NCBI GenBank assembly: GCA_018350325.1
Contig: JAEVLN010000011.1
Span: forward strand, 864,449 to 928,448
DNA from: Globodera rostochiensis
Lineage: Eukaryota; Nematoda; Chromadorea; Rhabditida; Heteroderidae
DNA: 64,000 nt
Direction of reading: 5' to 3'
This document shows positions 44,901 through 55,237 of this stretch, piece after piece. The notes beneath the pieces are model-generated. The model saw nothing but the letters and a program-made list of their open reading frames with translations, had not been told where the DNA came from and made no database searches. How positions within the stretch are numbered: position 1 is the stretch's first letter; each line of letters begins with the position of its first letter. A program made the position numbers and the translations under genes.

Positions 44901-47900
44901 CAAATTTCCTTTCTGAAATTTTCAACTTTAAAGTTTAAACTACATGAAAAAAGCCTTCAGAGTTTTTAAATTATAAGACATTATCCTAAATTTGATTAGA
45001 CAAAAAAATTCAAAACAACATGAAAAAAGCCTTCAGAGTTTTTAAATTAAAATTCATATATCCTAAATTTGCTTAGACAATAAAATTCAAAAAAATTTTC
45101 ATTCACAAAAAAAAAAGTGTCCGGACATTTCGCCAATTGTTGAAAAAACGAACGTTTCACCTTTATTCAACTTTCGCTAAATTTCAAATTTATCCCGTTT
45201 TTTTTTATAACTGGCCAAATGTCCTTGAGTTATGAAAAAATGATCTGATTTTGGATTTTTTTTTTGTTTAGTTTGTATTGGCATTGGTTACCTGCTGATC
45301 CAAAAGCGTAAAAAAATGGGCATGCTTTTTGAGCCGGGCTCAAATTTGCGCAAAAAGACGCCCGCTGATCACCATGAACAGAACGGTGATCTGATGACGA
45401 TGGAGCAGCAAAATTACAGTCTTCCAGGTAAAACTAAAATTGAACGGGAGGCTTTAAATTATAATTTTGTTTTTTAAGCAATCGAATGGCTGAACGAAGC
45501 ATTTTGCAGGTTTGTTGGACAATTGCTGAATTCGTTAAATTACCGAAATGAATGTACTCTATAATTTTTGTTGAATGTTAATTTTATTTTAGTTTATGGA
45601 ATATTTACATTAATTGTTTAGTTGTTTTTGTTAATTAAAAATAGATTTTAAACGATATACCTAAGGAAGTATTTATTTTATTTTTTAAATTGTTTTTGTT
45701 TGGTAATTTATAATAAATTAAATTTTTAATGAATGTCTGAAAATAGGGTAATTAGGACCTTTGGTTGTTTAAAATTTAGATTTTTTTTTGTTTTACCTAT
45801 TTTTTTAACAAGGTCGGTCACGGTCGAGCTAAATTCAACGTTGGCACAGCTGCGTGTGCTTAAACGCAGAAGTGGCGGAGTACTCAGAAAACTGGACTTT
45901 AAAGTATTTTATAAAATATTCTCGAATCAAATTTTATTTTAAAATAAAAAATCATTATTATTGTAGGAGGTGCATGCCATCGGCGTCACCGTGACGCGTA
46001 AGAGTGCACGCGCGCGTGCACTGCATGCGGCCGGCATGCACGTGCGCGGCCCGTTTGTGTGCATCGTATGCATTTATTGATTGTTTTACAACTGAAATAT
46101 AATTTGGCACAAAAAATTGCCTTCTTAGAAAACTCCGAAGCATTACGATGTGGTGTTGCGTTTGCCATCCGAGCAACATTGGTTGGTTATTAATTAAATG
46201 ATTTTAATTATTAAATTTCGTTATTTAATTTTTTAAATGACATATAAACCCTTTTTATTTTTTTAATTTAATGTTCTTCTTAATATATAATATTGATTTT
46301 TTTAGGGCAAAGTTACGCGTCGCGTTGGGCGCCTGCATGCGCAAGCATGGCAAGTCAATGGCTGAGGATGAGGCAGACAACGACGTACTCCTGGAAGCGG
46401 CCGAGACTAAGGACAAACGGCAGGCCAAACTGGACCACTTCTTCCGCGAGGCGTACTCCCGGGTGCGTTCGATTATGGCCAAAATTTGCCGGTAAACGTT
46501 GGTCCGGAAGCTTACCTAGGCCACGGCACTGTTGAGCGGAGTCCATTTTAGTTATTAAAATACCCCAAAAAATGTTGGAAAGCTTATACATCTAGCTCAG
46601 TGGTTGAGCAATGGTTCGAGTCCCACCGGGTGATTTTAACTTTTTTATACACAAATGCACGTTGAAGGCTTTCAACATGCCCCAGTTGAGCGACCACACC
46701 GCCGACTTCAACACGTACGCCTCTGCACAGGTTTTTGTTTTGTTTTATACATTCACGTCCCATTGTGTGCCGTTTCAGGTGATGAACATGACGCTGACAA
46801 AGGCGGAGTTTGCAGAAGCGCTTGGCATGCGTGCCAACGACCTGTTCGTGCAGCGCATGTTCGCCTGCATGGCACATGACGCGCAAAACGACACCACCGT
46901 CACGTTCCAAGAATTTTTGGAGGTGTTGCGCAAATTCACGCAGGGTTGGTATGAAAAATGTTCATACTTTCAAAACTTTTTGTTGGCCAAAAAAAATTCA
47001 AATTAATTTTTCCCGGACATTTCGGGTTGAGTTCCGACCGGACAAATTTTTAGGAGCCATAATTTGGCGTTCAACATTTAAGGTTCGTTGAGGGAAAAGC
47101 TGCAGTTGGTGTTCGACATGTGCGACCGTAACCGGGAGGGTCGAGTGCAGCGCCAGGAGTTCTGCGAGTTTGTCAAGTCGTTGAACATGGCGGCCGGCGT
47201 TAAAATTGGCCAAGAGGCAAGTGTGTTTAACATACGTGTAGTGTTAGCATGGGGCCGGCATTATCGGAAAAAACTTATTTCTGGCATAACGCCAAATTCA
47301 GGTCCAAGACCACGTTGTGGAGTCGGTTCTGCATCGGGCCGGCGTTGATCCGGACCAGGAGTTCCTAACGTATCGCGACTTTGAGGCAATCTTTAGCCAA
47401 ATGGACGACATTCGGCGGCCGGTGGGCGTGCACTTGCGCGGCGTTAACTTGCGCGTCAATTTGGAAGAGTTCGTGCCGGCATTTAATAACTAGCGTTAAA
47501 ATTTCAAATATGAATTTGGCGCCATTTCTTTGCAATAAATCAATAAAAATTCGTTTCTTCAGAACACAGAGTTTGAACAGTTTTGCGGTCACTGCAGAGA
47601 CGGAGGATGCGTTCAAAAAGAATTCAATGTCATTGCTGTTGTCCTATTTGGAGAGTTATCGGCAACACATTGTCGTGCTGTTCCTGTTCTTTGCCTGCAA
47701 CGCGCTGGTGTTCTTGGAACGCTTTTGGTGTACGTTTTGGTTTTAAATTTAAAATCGTCACTTCGTTCTAAGAAAAAAATTAATTTTAGGAGAGTTTTTT
47801 TTTTTGGAAATTGTAAAAAGCGATTTTAGGAGAGCATTTATCGATATTAAGTCTACCCTAGGAGCTCTAACTCAATTTTCGTGATTTTAACTTAACGAAC

Positions 47901-50611
47901 GCTAAGTTCGCAGAAAAAATAAAATCCGAGCCCTACAAATCACATATCCCGATTATTATTTTTCAAATTCGATCAAAAGGTCAGTGCTCTTTTAAGAATG
48001 ATTAGATGAACTGATTTTTTTTAAATCGGATCTCGAGACTCTCGAGCATTCCCTACTGTCGACCATGCAAATTTAGATACATTTCCATTTTCAGACTACC
48101 GTTACGAGAACGAACATCGTGACCTGCGCCGCGTGATGGGTGTCGGCATTGCGATCACACGCGGGGCAGCTGCCGCTTTGTCCTTTGACTTGGCACTCAT
48201 TCTGTTGACGGTGTGCCGTAATGTGTTGACATTGTTGCGCGAGTCATTTGTTGGCGAGGTGATCAGAAATGGATCCCTCCCCCCATTGATCAAATTTTCA
48301 GTATTTGCCGCTGGATTCGGCAATCACATTTCACAAAATTGTGGCAATCACTGCCGGCATTTTTGCCGCAACTCACACAATAGGCCACTGCGTGAACTTT
48401 TACCATGTGGCCACACAAAGTCAGGAGGGCATTGCCTGCCTCTTTCAAGAGGTCCATTTTTTTCTAAAATTTGTGCCACTCGCGGTTTAGGGTGCGCGCT
48501 TACGGCAAATACAAAAAAAAAACAACAATTTTATGAACGAAAAACGGGAGCATTTTGAGACAAAAAAACATTTTACTTTACTACAATCATTTTCAGTACT
48601 GAGTTTTCGAACAATTATTTTTCCGCGAAATTTCCCCCCTAAATCAAATCCTGCACCAATGTCAGGACAGGCAAACATCAAGTCAACCTTGCATATAAAG
48701 AATGGGAGGGGTTGACAAATTAGAATTTTTTTTCAAATTAGAAATCAAGAATAACTTAATTCAGAATTGTTTTTTAAAAAAAGAAATTGCAGTAATTCAA
48801 GCCTTCCCCGCTTTTATCCCTTCAGGCGGTGTTTGGCTCTAACTTTTTGCCGTCCATTTCCTACTGGTTTTTCGGCACTTTGACCGGCATCACCGGCATT
48901 GTGCTTGTTGCTGTCATGTCCATGTACATAAATTGGGCATTCAATTTTAAATGTTTAAATATTTTATTGCATAAAGAATTTACGTGTTCTCGGCCCCTGC
49001 GGTGATGAAGCGTGCATATCATGCGTTCCGCATCACGCACCTGCTCAATGTGTTGCTGTACGCACTGACCATCTTGCATGGACTTCCTAAACTGTTGGAT
49101 GTGAGCATCTGCAGATAAATAAATATTTCTAAAATTTTAAAAAAAAATTTTTTACTCCAACCCAAAAATATTTTAATTTTGCTAATTTTTTAGTCACCAA
49201 AATTTTGGTACATTGTGCTGGGCCCGGTGATCATCTTCATCATTGATCGAATCATCGGCATGCGCAAGCATTACAAACAGTTGCGCATCGTCGACGCTGC
49301 CATTTTACCCTCAGGCAATTTTCAACAAAAAAAAATCGCGATTTTATCATTGCTGATCAGTCTGATCAGATTTTTAATTTGAATGTTGTGTACATACTGT
49401 ATGCTTTCCAGACATCATCTACATCCAATTCAAACGGCCGCATTCGTTTAAGTTCCGTTCCGGGCAGTGGGTGCGCATCTCCTGCCCCGCATTTTCATGC
49501 ACATTCAACGAGTCACACGCGTTCTCGTTAGCATCAGCACCGCAAGCGCCCACCCTGGAGCTGTTCATCAAGGCTAGAACAATAATGACAAAAAATAAAT
49601 AAAATGTTTGGGAGCTCAAATCTGATCACATACTGATCAAGGCGTTGGGCCCATGGACGTGGAACTTGCGCAACGAACTCAGCGAGGCCAAGGACAATGC
49701 GTTGCCCTACCCGGTGGTCAACATGAGTGGACCGTACGGGGACGGCAATCAGGAATGGCATAACCATGAGGTGAAGAAAACGAAAAAAAAGACTTTTTAA
49801 TCGACTATAATTTGGACAAAGTGTCATAATTTAAAATGCCAAACATTTACAAAAATGCACAGGTCGTAGTGATGGTTGGTGGCGGCATTGGCATAACGCC
49901 GTACGCTTCCACGTTGATGGATTTGGTGTTGGAACGAGCCTCAGGCAACCACAGTGGGATTAAATGCCGAAAAGTGTGTTAATCATTAGGGCTTGCATAG
50001 TGCCTATTTTGGCATTTTTGAGCTTTTCAAGCTTATTTTGCCACTTTTTCAACCTATTTCGCGTTTTTTAATGCTTAAAAGTGCCAGGCCTAGATATATG
50101 GGTACACCAATTTTTTGTTATTTTAGGTTTATTTCTTGTGGATTTGCCCCACTCACAAAAACTTTGAATGGTTTGTCGACGTGCTAAAGCAGGTTGAAAG
50201 GCATGACGAGGACGGCATTCTTGAGATACACATTTTTGTAACACAATTCTTCCACAAATTTGATCTTCGAACTACCGTACTGGTATGGAGAGGGGGGGGG
50301 GCGGACCATGGCTACAGTAAGACTATCAAAAAATCTTCCTTCTCTGCCAGTATATCTGTGAGAAGCATTTCCGCGGCGACAACAGCGGCATCAGCATGTT
50401 CACCGGCCTGCGTGCCACCAATCATTTTGGGCGGCCCAACTTCGACTCGTTCTTCAAGTTCTTGCAGCAAAGTCGGCACCCGGAAGTGCCGGAGATTGGC
50501 GTGTTCAGCTGCGGGCCGGCGCAGGTCAACAAGCAGATTCGACGCGCCTGCACGGAGGCCAACCGCTTCCGGAACGCGCCATCATTTGTGCATCGATTCG
50601 AGACGTTCTGA
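38921..50611 (+). CDS. bli-3: Dual oxidase (DUOX/BLI-3 family), 37 exons
   Basis: The exons join in frame to 1555 residues: 38921-39026, 39562-39608, 39673-39910, 39996-40183, 40769-40812, 40865-41025, 41125-41291, 41800-41940, 42391-42453, 42739-42823, 43163-43225, 43342-43511, 44191-44369, 44436-44535, 44630-44697, 44750-44838, 45272-45427, 45479-45509, 45813-45903, 45967-46065, 46129-46181, 46306-46462, 46668-46730, 46779-46944, 47083-47216, 47302-47468, 47563-47729, 48095-48258, 48302-48451, 48826-48923, 48977-49100, 49194-49314, 49412-49572, 49642-49770, 49863-49973, 50127-50282, 50351-50611. Signal peptide about 15-35; peroxidase-like domain about 40-590 with RWHN (near 285); first membrane helix about 622-645; EF-hand loops at 887-898 and 923-934; six-helix oxidase core about 1035-1240 with ATHTIGH; FAD site HAFSLASAP; NADPH site VGGGIGITPY; canonical C-terminal aromatic end FETF. 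DUOX makes hydrogen peroxide at the cell surface and in nematodes supports tyrosine cross-linking of cuticle. TTTTTAG three bases before the ATG suggests a spliced-leader acceptor. The introns after exons 25, 32 and 33 begin GC. The exon 26 end (47468) is the least certain border. The symbol is by homology. Confidence 0.93.
40545..40675. repeat. MITE remnant in DUOX intron 4
   Basis: Iterated AAAATCAGGAAAA words end in CTATGGCCACCCTG, matching the right end of the element at 2460-2827. The left end is not distinct. Confidence 0.5.
41993..42211. mobile_element. Short MITE in DUOX intron 8
   Basis: The inverted ends are TAGAGTTGGTCGGGACCGGG at 41993 and its complement ending TCCCGACCAACTCTA at 42211. 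The flanks agttgaac and cgttgaac are a near-perfect 8-bp target duplication. The interior repeats CCCGGGATTTTAT words. It is non-coding and hAT-like in size and duplication. Confidence 0.75.
43581..43906. repeat. 166-bp tandem duplication in DUOX intron 12
   Basis: Positions 43581-43746 and 43747-43906 are nearly identical, each starting GACTACAGACTTGAGAATTA and ending GGGCATGCTATAATTAAAG. The unit begins and ends with partly complementary sequence (TGCCAAAACATAAACTCCGG, TTTTGGCATACTGTAG). Confidence 0.85.
44942..45095. repeat. Tandem duplication, about 80 bp, in DUOX intron 16
   Basis: Two units share ACATGAAAAAAGCCTTCAGA, GTTTTTAAATTA and TATCCTAAATTTG words. Confidence 0.75.
46588..46633 (+). 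ncRNA. tRNA-like sequence without an anticodon arm, in DUOX intron 22
   Basis: A perfect A-box/D-arm (TAGCTCAGTGGTTGAGCA) is followed after two bases by a perfect B-box/T-arm sequence (GGTTCGAGTCCCACC) and GGGTGA. The anticodon arm is absent. It could be a deleted tRNA copy, a truncated tRNA-derived repeat, or an internal pol III promoter. Normal function as a cytosolic tRNA is not possible. Confidence 0.5.
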
Positions 50612-50675
50612 TTAAGTGATACGATATGGGTTAAGAGAAGGATTTATTACAGATTTCCCATTTGTGCATTGATTC

Positions 50676-50681
50676 AATAAA
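50676..50681 (+). terminator. Polyadenylation signal of DUOX
   Basis: AATAAA lies 65 bases after the DUOX stop codon. This is the canonical signal and the only one close downstream. Confidence 0.6.
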
Positions 50682-50734
50682 TTTAAATCATAAAAATGGT
50701 TTTTGTATGTTGAAGAATGGGATAAATGTATTAG

Positions 50735-50870
50735 GTAAGAGAGGGTGACGTGGGCATTCACATGAATTGCCAAAAAAAATTGAGAGGGGGAGGGGGGAAT
50801 AAATGCGTGGAAAATAATAAGCCAATCAATTTAATTTGCCACATAATTCAATAAAATAATTCTACGCCAA
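50735..50870 (+). promoter_or_regulatory. Conserved B-type upstream block
   Basis: AGAGAGGGTGACGTGG, ATTCACA, TTGCCA, a GAGGGGGAG-type G-run, AATAAATGCGTGGAAAATAA and CCAATCAATTTAATTTGCC occur in this order. The same series precedes the B copies at 57871 and, more diverged, 59370. It lies between the DUOX 3' end and the ATG at 50918, so the two genes are only about 300 bp apart. Confidence 0.55.
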
Positions 50871-50917
50871 AAATATTTCATATTAATATTTTATTAAATA
50901 AATTTTAGTAATAAAAA

Positions 50918-52426
50918 ATGAAATGTGGCTTATTAATTCTTATTTTATTCTTTGCAACAAATTTGATCCAAAATGCTAATTCTGTGGGCGAACGCGGACA
51001 AGAATCAAAACTTTGCAAATCATTTGATGAAATATTTGGAAAAGGATGGGACGATGAAAGTAATGATTCAGAAGACTTGAACAGTCGTCATGTTAAAGAA
51101 GAAGTTCAAGACGGACAAGATCCAAACACTTCTGATCAGAAAAATATTGATGAAATATTGAAACAAAAATTTGATGAAATTTATGATGAAAATTGGTCGG
51201 AAGACGAAAACAATTCAGCGCCAGATCAAGATGAGAGTGATGAACATCAAAATGAGTCCAATGGATGCGAAAAAATTGAGTCTGATCAGCAAAAACGTGA
51301 AATTATTCAAAAATTCCGTGAAATAAAAGAAGATTATAAGAAAAACAGAAAATATCCAAATAATGAATGGGTACAAATTGAGTCAAAAATATCAAATAGT
51401 TTGGGTGTAAATCGAACAAAATTGTATAAATGGAAGAAAGAATTGGGTTTAAGCCGAGAAATAAAGCTTAAATCAAAGGTTTCTGAGTTCGAAAGGCGTA
51501 AAATTGTTGAAGAATTTATTAAAAAGAAAAATGAATATAAGCAAAAAGGGAAATATTCTCATAAAGAATGGGATCAAAATAATTCTCAAATAGCAAAGAG
51601 TGTCGGTGTCGGTATTAACACAATTAAAAATTGGAAAAAAGAGTTTGGGGTAAGTCAAATAACCCAACAAAACGATTATTCTGATCAGCAAAAGCGAGAA
51701 ATTCTTGACAAGTATTGTTTATTGATAGAAAAATATAAGCAAAAAGGAAAACATTCCACAAAAGAGTGGAATAAAATTTATGCAAAAATTTCAATGAGTG
51801 TCGGTGTCGGTCATAAAACAATTAAGAAATGGAAAAAAGAGTTTGGACTAACCATCGGTAGAAAATTACATTCAAATCAAGAAAAGAGGGAAAAACTAAA
51901 GCAATATTGTGAAATTAAAAAAAGTAACCCAAAAATTAGAGATTTCGAAATAGCGGAAAGGTTTAATATTGGAGGAAACACACTAAAGCAATGGAAACGG
52001 GAACTTAAAAATGCTGTCAAAGATGAGAATGATTTTTCTTTACAATCGGAACTCGATCAAATAACTCAGCTCAAAGTTTATTCTGATCAGCAAAAACGTG
52101 AAATTTTGAAACAATTTGATGAGATTAAAAGCAAATGTATGAAGGCAATACTCAAAAACATTTCAATGCGTGAACTCGATGATAAAATTGCAAAAAAATT
52201 GGGACTTTGTGCCAGAACAATTTATGAATGGAAGCGCAAATTTGGCATTTCTGTCAGCAAAAAAAATTCTGATATAACAAAAATTGAAATTTTAAAGAAA
52301 TATGCCACAATAAAAGGAAAGCATCCGAAAATGAGTGATTGTGACATTGTTGCTTTGTTGAATATCTCAAGATGCAGCCTAAATAGATGGAAAGCTCAAT
52401 TTAGTGATCAAATTAAGCATCTTTGA
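50918..52426 (+). CDS. Subfamily B secreted protein with six HTH-like modules (intact)
   Basis: Single exon, 502 residues, the longest family member here. The signal peptide is about residues 1-22 (MKCGLLILILFFATNLIQNA). Two acidic W motifs follow: FDEIFGKGWDDESND at 36-50 and FDEIYDENWSEDENN at 85-99. Six modules then lie at about 126-180, 193-246, 259-312, 323-364, 393-446 and 455-497. Each starts with a (K/R)(R/I)E(I/K)L-type helix and ends with a W-K motif (Trp 172, 239, 305, 359, 438, 491). Modules 2 and 3 are very alike (KQKGKYSHKEWDQ, KQKGKHSTKEWNK) and look like a recent internal duplication. Modules 4 and 6 are the short form. ATTTTAGTAATAAAAA before the ATG may be a spliced-leader acceptor. 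The HTH family is recognised from pattern. Binding target and secretion route are unknown. Confidence 0.85.
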   Translation: MKCGLLILILFFATNLIQNANSVGERGQESKLCKSFDEIFGKGWDDESNDSEDLNSRHVKEEVQDGQDPNTSDQKNIDEILKQKFDEIYDENWSEDENNSAPDQDESDEHQNESNGCEKIESDQQKREIIQKFREIKEDYKKNRKYPNNEWVQIESKISNSLGVNRTKLYKWKKELGLSREIKLKSKVSEFERRKIVEEFIKKKNEYKQKGKYSHKEWDQNNSQIAKSVGVGINTIKNWKKEFGVSQITQQNDYSDQQKREILDKYCLLIEKYKQKGKHSTKEWNKIYAKISMSVGVGHKTIKKWKKEFGLTIGRKLHSNQEKREKLKQYCEIKKSNPKIRDFEIAERFNIGGNTLKQWKRELKNAVKDENDFSLQSELDQITQLKVYSDQQKREILKQFDEIKSKCMKAILKNISMRELDDKIAKKLGLCARTIYEWKRKFGISVSKKNSDITKIEILKKYATIKGKHPKMSDCDIVALLNISRCSLNRWKAQFSDQIKHL

Positions 52427-52650
52427 GTGAACAAAACTGTAGAAGTTTGTCAGCCTCTCTGCACACCAGCGACAGATTTTATTGTTTGGGAGGGGGGGGA
52501 GTCATTTTCAATATTTATGAACGAATTTTGTTTTATATTGCGTGTAAAATGTCGAAATATTTAAAAAAAATCGCATAGCGCTGTTGATCTGTATTTCTTT
52601 GATGCATTGAAAAAACAAATAAGAGTACCGAAGTGTTCTCGAATCGTGAG
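52427..52650. other. 3' flank of the six-module gene
   Basis: It includes TGTTTGGGAGGGGGGGGAGT followed by TATTTATGAACGAATTTTGT, which recurs at 58360-58445 fused to a broken B copy. No gene is present. Confidence 0.6.
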
Positions 52651-53421
52651 CAGGGGTGCTCGTAATTACGAGTTACGGATTACTTAAATTACGGATTTTT
52701 GGTGTTACAAGTTACGGATTACGAGTTACGAATTTTTTTTGATTATTACGAGTTAAATTTTTTTTGATAGTGGATTTTGCAAACTTCCGTAATTTTTTCG
52801 TATTTTTCTGTTTTCTGAGACGGGGGAGGGGTCGGCGGTGCCGATAGGCGCCGTCGAAAAAATTTTGAATTTCTGACTCAATTTGTTAACAGATTTACAG
52901 TAATTTTGAATATTTGGAAAGAAAATTGGTCGGGATTTATTAATTTTCGGGAGGGCCTCCTCGGTAAAACCCCAACCCGTTCACTCTTTTTCAAATTTTT
53001 TGCTATAACTTTCCAATTTTCTTAACAAAATATCATTAAAATCTTCAAAAAACTGCCATATTTTTGAAATTTGCTTGTAAATCATTTAACAAATTGAATT
53101 AAAAATTCAAAAATTTCTTGGCGGCGCCTATCGGCACCGCCGACCCCCTCCCCTCCCCGCCTCAGAGCGCATCCCTGTTCTCGACTGCCGGATTGATTGT
53201 TAGCGATCTGAGAAAGAAATTGTTGCCCGAAAATCTTGAGAAACTCCTATTTTGCTAACACAATATCCTCCTTTAATTTGATTATGATATTTAGTAAATT
53301 TTGAGACTCGAACAGTATAAAAAAAAATTTGGGAAATTACGAGTTACGGATTACGAGTTACGAATTTTTTTGATTGTTACGAGTTACGGATTTTTTTTTT
53401 TTGCTGTTACGAGCACCCCTG
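52651..53421. mobile_element. hAT-like MITE with exact target duplication
   Basis: The ends CAGGGGTGCTCGTAA (52651) and its complement (ending 53421) are inverted, flanked by an exact 8-bp duplication ATCGTGAG (52643-52650 and 53422-53429). Subterminal GAGTTACGGATTACGAGTTA repeats face each other. A second inner inverted pair (GGCGGTGCCGATAGGCGCCG near 52833, and its complement near 53120-53145) suggests a nested foldback. There is no transposase. Confidence 0.9.
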
Positions 53422-53429
53422 ATCGTGAG

Positions 53430-54102
53430 CACTGCCAGGGTATTTATAAAAAATAACAAAATTTTCGTAAAATAATATTTATTTACTATTTGGCGCTCCC
53501 GCACAGAACAGGTAAGCATCATCGGCGGTGCTGAAGTTTATCGTCTCTGGGTGAGACGATATTAGAAAAGTTCCATTTTGGTAAAATTTTGTACTTGTGG
53601 TGCTTTTTGTTAATTGGCGAAAAATTTTTTGATTAATAGATGTAAATTTTTTAGTTGCCCAGGCGGCAAAACACTTTAGGACCAGAGTTGATCGAAACTC
53701 AAATTTTTTTTTCCGACGAAACGATCCGAACAAAAAACGCGAAACGAAACGAAACAAAACCATTTAACCAAACACGAAACGAAACACGAAATACCCCAAA
53801 AACTAACGAAAAATACGAAACGAAACGAAATTTCTTATTGCCTCTGCTCACCACAGGATCATAACTCCGACGGCGAAAAACACATGTCAGGTTGTCTATG
53901 CTGTCTTTCCGGTGGGCAGTCACATGCAGTAACAAATCCAACTCAGTTGTGACTGATACTGCAGGGTTCGCCATCCTTGGGTTCTCTGTACCTGCCCGTT
54001 AAATCTCGCAGAAATTTGTGAAGGTCCGACGGCTTGGCGGTATTTTGGTCGGAAAAAAATTTGCCTTGTCACTGGACGATAAAAGTTCGCCTAAAATTAT
54101 CA
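53430..54102. other. Intergenic low-complexity DNA, no gene
   Basis: Positions 53710-53830 iterate CGAAACGAAAC. Positions 53840-54030 are of balanced composition without a recognisable frame. Confidence 0.45.
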
Positions 54103-54466
54103 AAAAACATGAACTCGATCTTAAGTCGAAAAAAGTTTTCTGATTTGGAAAAACGTGAAATATTAATACAATTTGAAAAGATTAAAAGCAAATGTAAAAA
54201 GGCAAAACTTAAAAACAATTCAAAAAATGAACTTGATGAGAAAATTGCAAAAAAAATTGGGCGTTGGTGCCAGAACAATTCGTGATTGGAAACGCAAATT
54301 TGGCCTTTCTGTCAGCAAGAAAACATTTTCTGATGCAACAAAAATTGCAATTTTGGAAAAATATGCCAAAATAAAAGGGGAAAATCCAAAAATGACAGAT
54401 GCCGTTATTGCTGATATGTTAAAGATTTCAGCAGCAAGACTAAGTAATTGGAAAAAAACAATTTAA
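54103..54466 (+). pseudogene. Subfamily B C-terminal fragment (modules 2-3)
   Basis: It begins inside the linker (SRKKFSDLEKREIL) and runs into a module ending in a frameshift at an A-tract near 54250. It then continues RTIRDWKRKFGLSVSKK and a last module ending LSNWKKTI with a premature stop. There is no signal peptide or module 1. Confidence 0.8.
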
Positions 54467-54539
54467 GATGAAATTAAGAACTTTTGAAAATATACGCATT
54501 TAATGCGTTTAGACTCAACGCGAAGATGTTTTTGAATAA

Positions 54540-54700
54540 TTTCACGTTTTTGCTGATCAGACACAATTTTTCAGATTATTATATTTCATCAAATGAATTG
54601 TAAAGTATTGATTTTTGTCCGCGCTCGCCTACAGAATTTAGCATTTTGGATTAAATTCGTTGTAACGATAGTCCAAAATCAAATTTTCGCAAATGAAAAT
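54540..54700 (-). pseudogene. Subfamily B N-terminal remnant
   Basis: On the minus strand, badly decayed signal-peptide sequence (about 54680-54635) is followed by a fragment resembling the start of the FDEIFGK region and then SDQQKRE sequence (about 54560). Several deletions remove most of the acidic region. Confidence 0.5.
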
Positions 54701-55049
54701 ATTTTATTTGTTAAATATAAATAAGAGGGTTCAGGCTCAAAATCACTCAAAACCGATTTTATAGGGTTTTTTAGGCGCTAAAACCGAGAGAATAATCAAA
54801 TTTTTTTTGTCGCTCCGCCTTTAAATTGGTTTTTGAACGGTTTAAAAAGCTCTCGACGAGGCAAATCGATCTAGATGTGACGGGACGCGATCAGACGCCA
54901 AATACCGGCCGGCTAAGTCCCAGTGTAAAATGGACACTTCAGTCCGCACCCTCGAATAGGTATTGGTTTGGGCGGGTTGGTCCCTTCCAATAGGTTTGGG
55001 TTTGGGGCGGTGGGTTCAAAGGGTCGGCCTGTTTTGACACCCGGACGGT

Positions 55050-55237
55050 TTTGGGGTTCGTTCTTCAAGTTCTTGAAGCAAAGTCGGCACCCGGAAGTGC
55101 CGGAGATTGGCTACAATTTTAAACAATTTGATGAAATAAAAAGCAAATGTAAGAAAGCAAAAATCAAAAACATTTCAAAGAATGAACTTGATGAGAAAAT
55201 TGCAAAAAAATTGGGCGTTAGTGCAAAAACAAGTTAA
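55050..55237 (+). pseudogene. Chimera: DUOX last-exon piece fused to a subfamily B module
   Basis: Positions 55057-55111 match DUOX exon 37 (50448-50502) almost exactly, encoding FFKFLKQSRHPEVPEIG with one residue changed. The sequence then switches to YNFKQFDEIKSKCKKAK, the start of a B module, continues to KKLGVSAKTS and stops at 55237. The join is in frame. It ends where retroelement sequence begins. Confidence 0.85.

Noticed and set aside
46463..46491. DUOX exon 22 extended to the GT at 46492
   Set aside because: The extension cannot join exon 23 in frame. Ending at 46462 gives FFREAYSR followed by AFNMPQ, which fits the family.
53715..53830. Lys/Arg/Asn/Thr-rich frame at the CGAAAC repeats
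   Set aside because: Simple-sequence DNA, not a protein.
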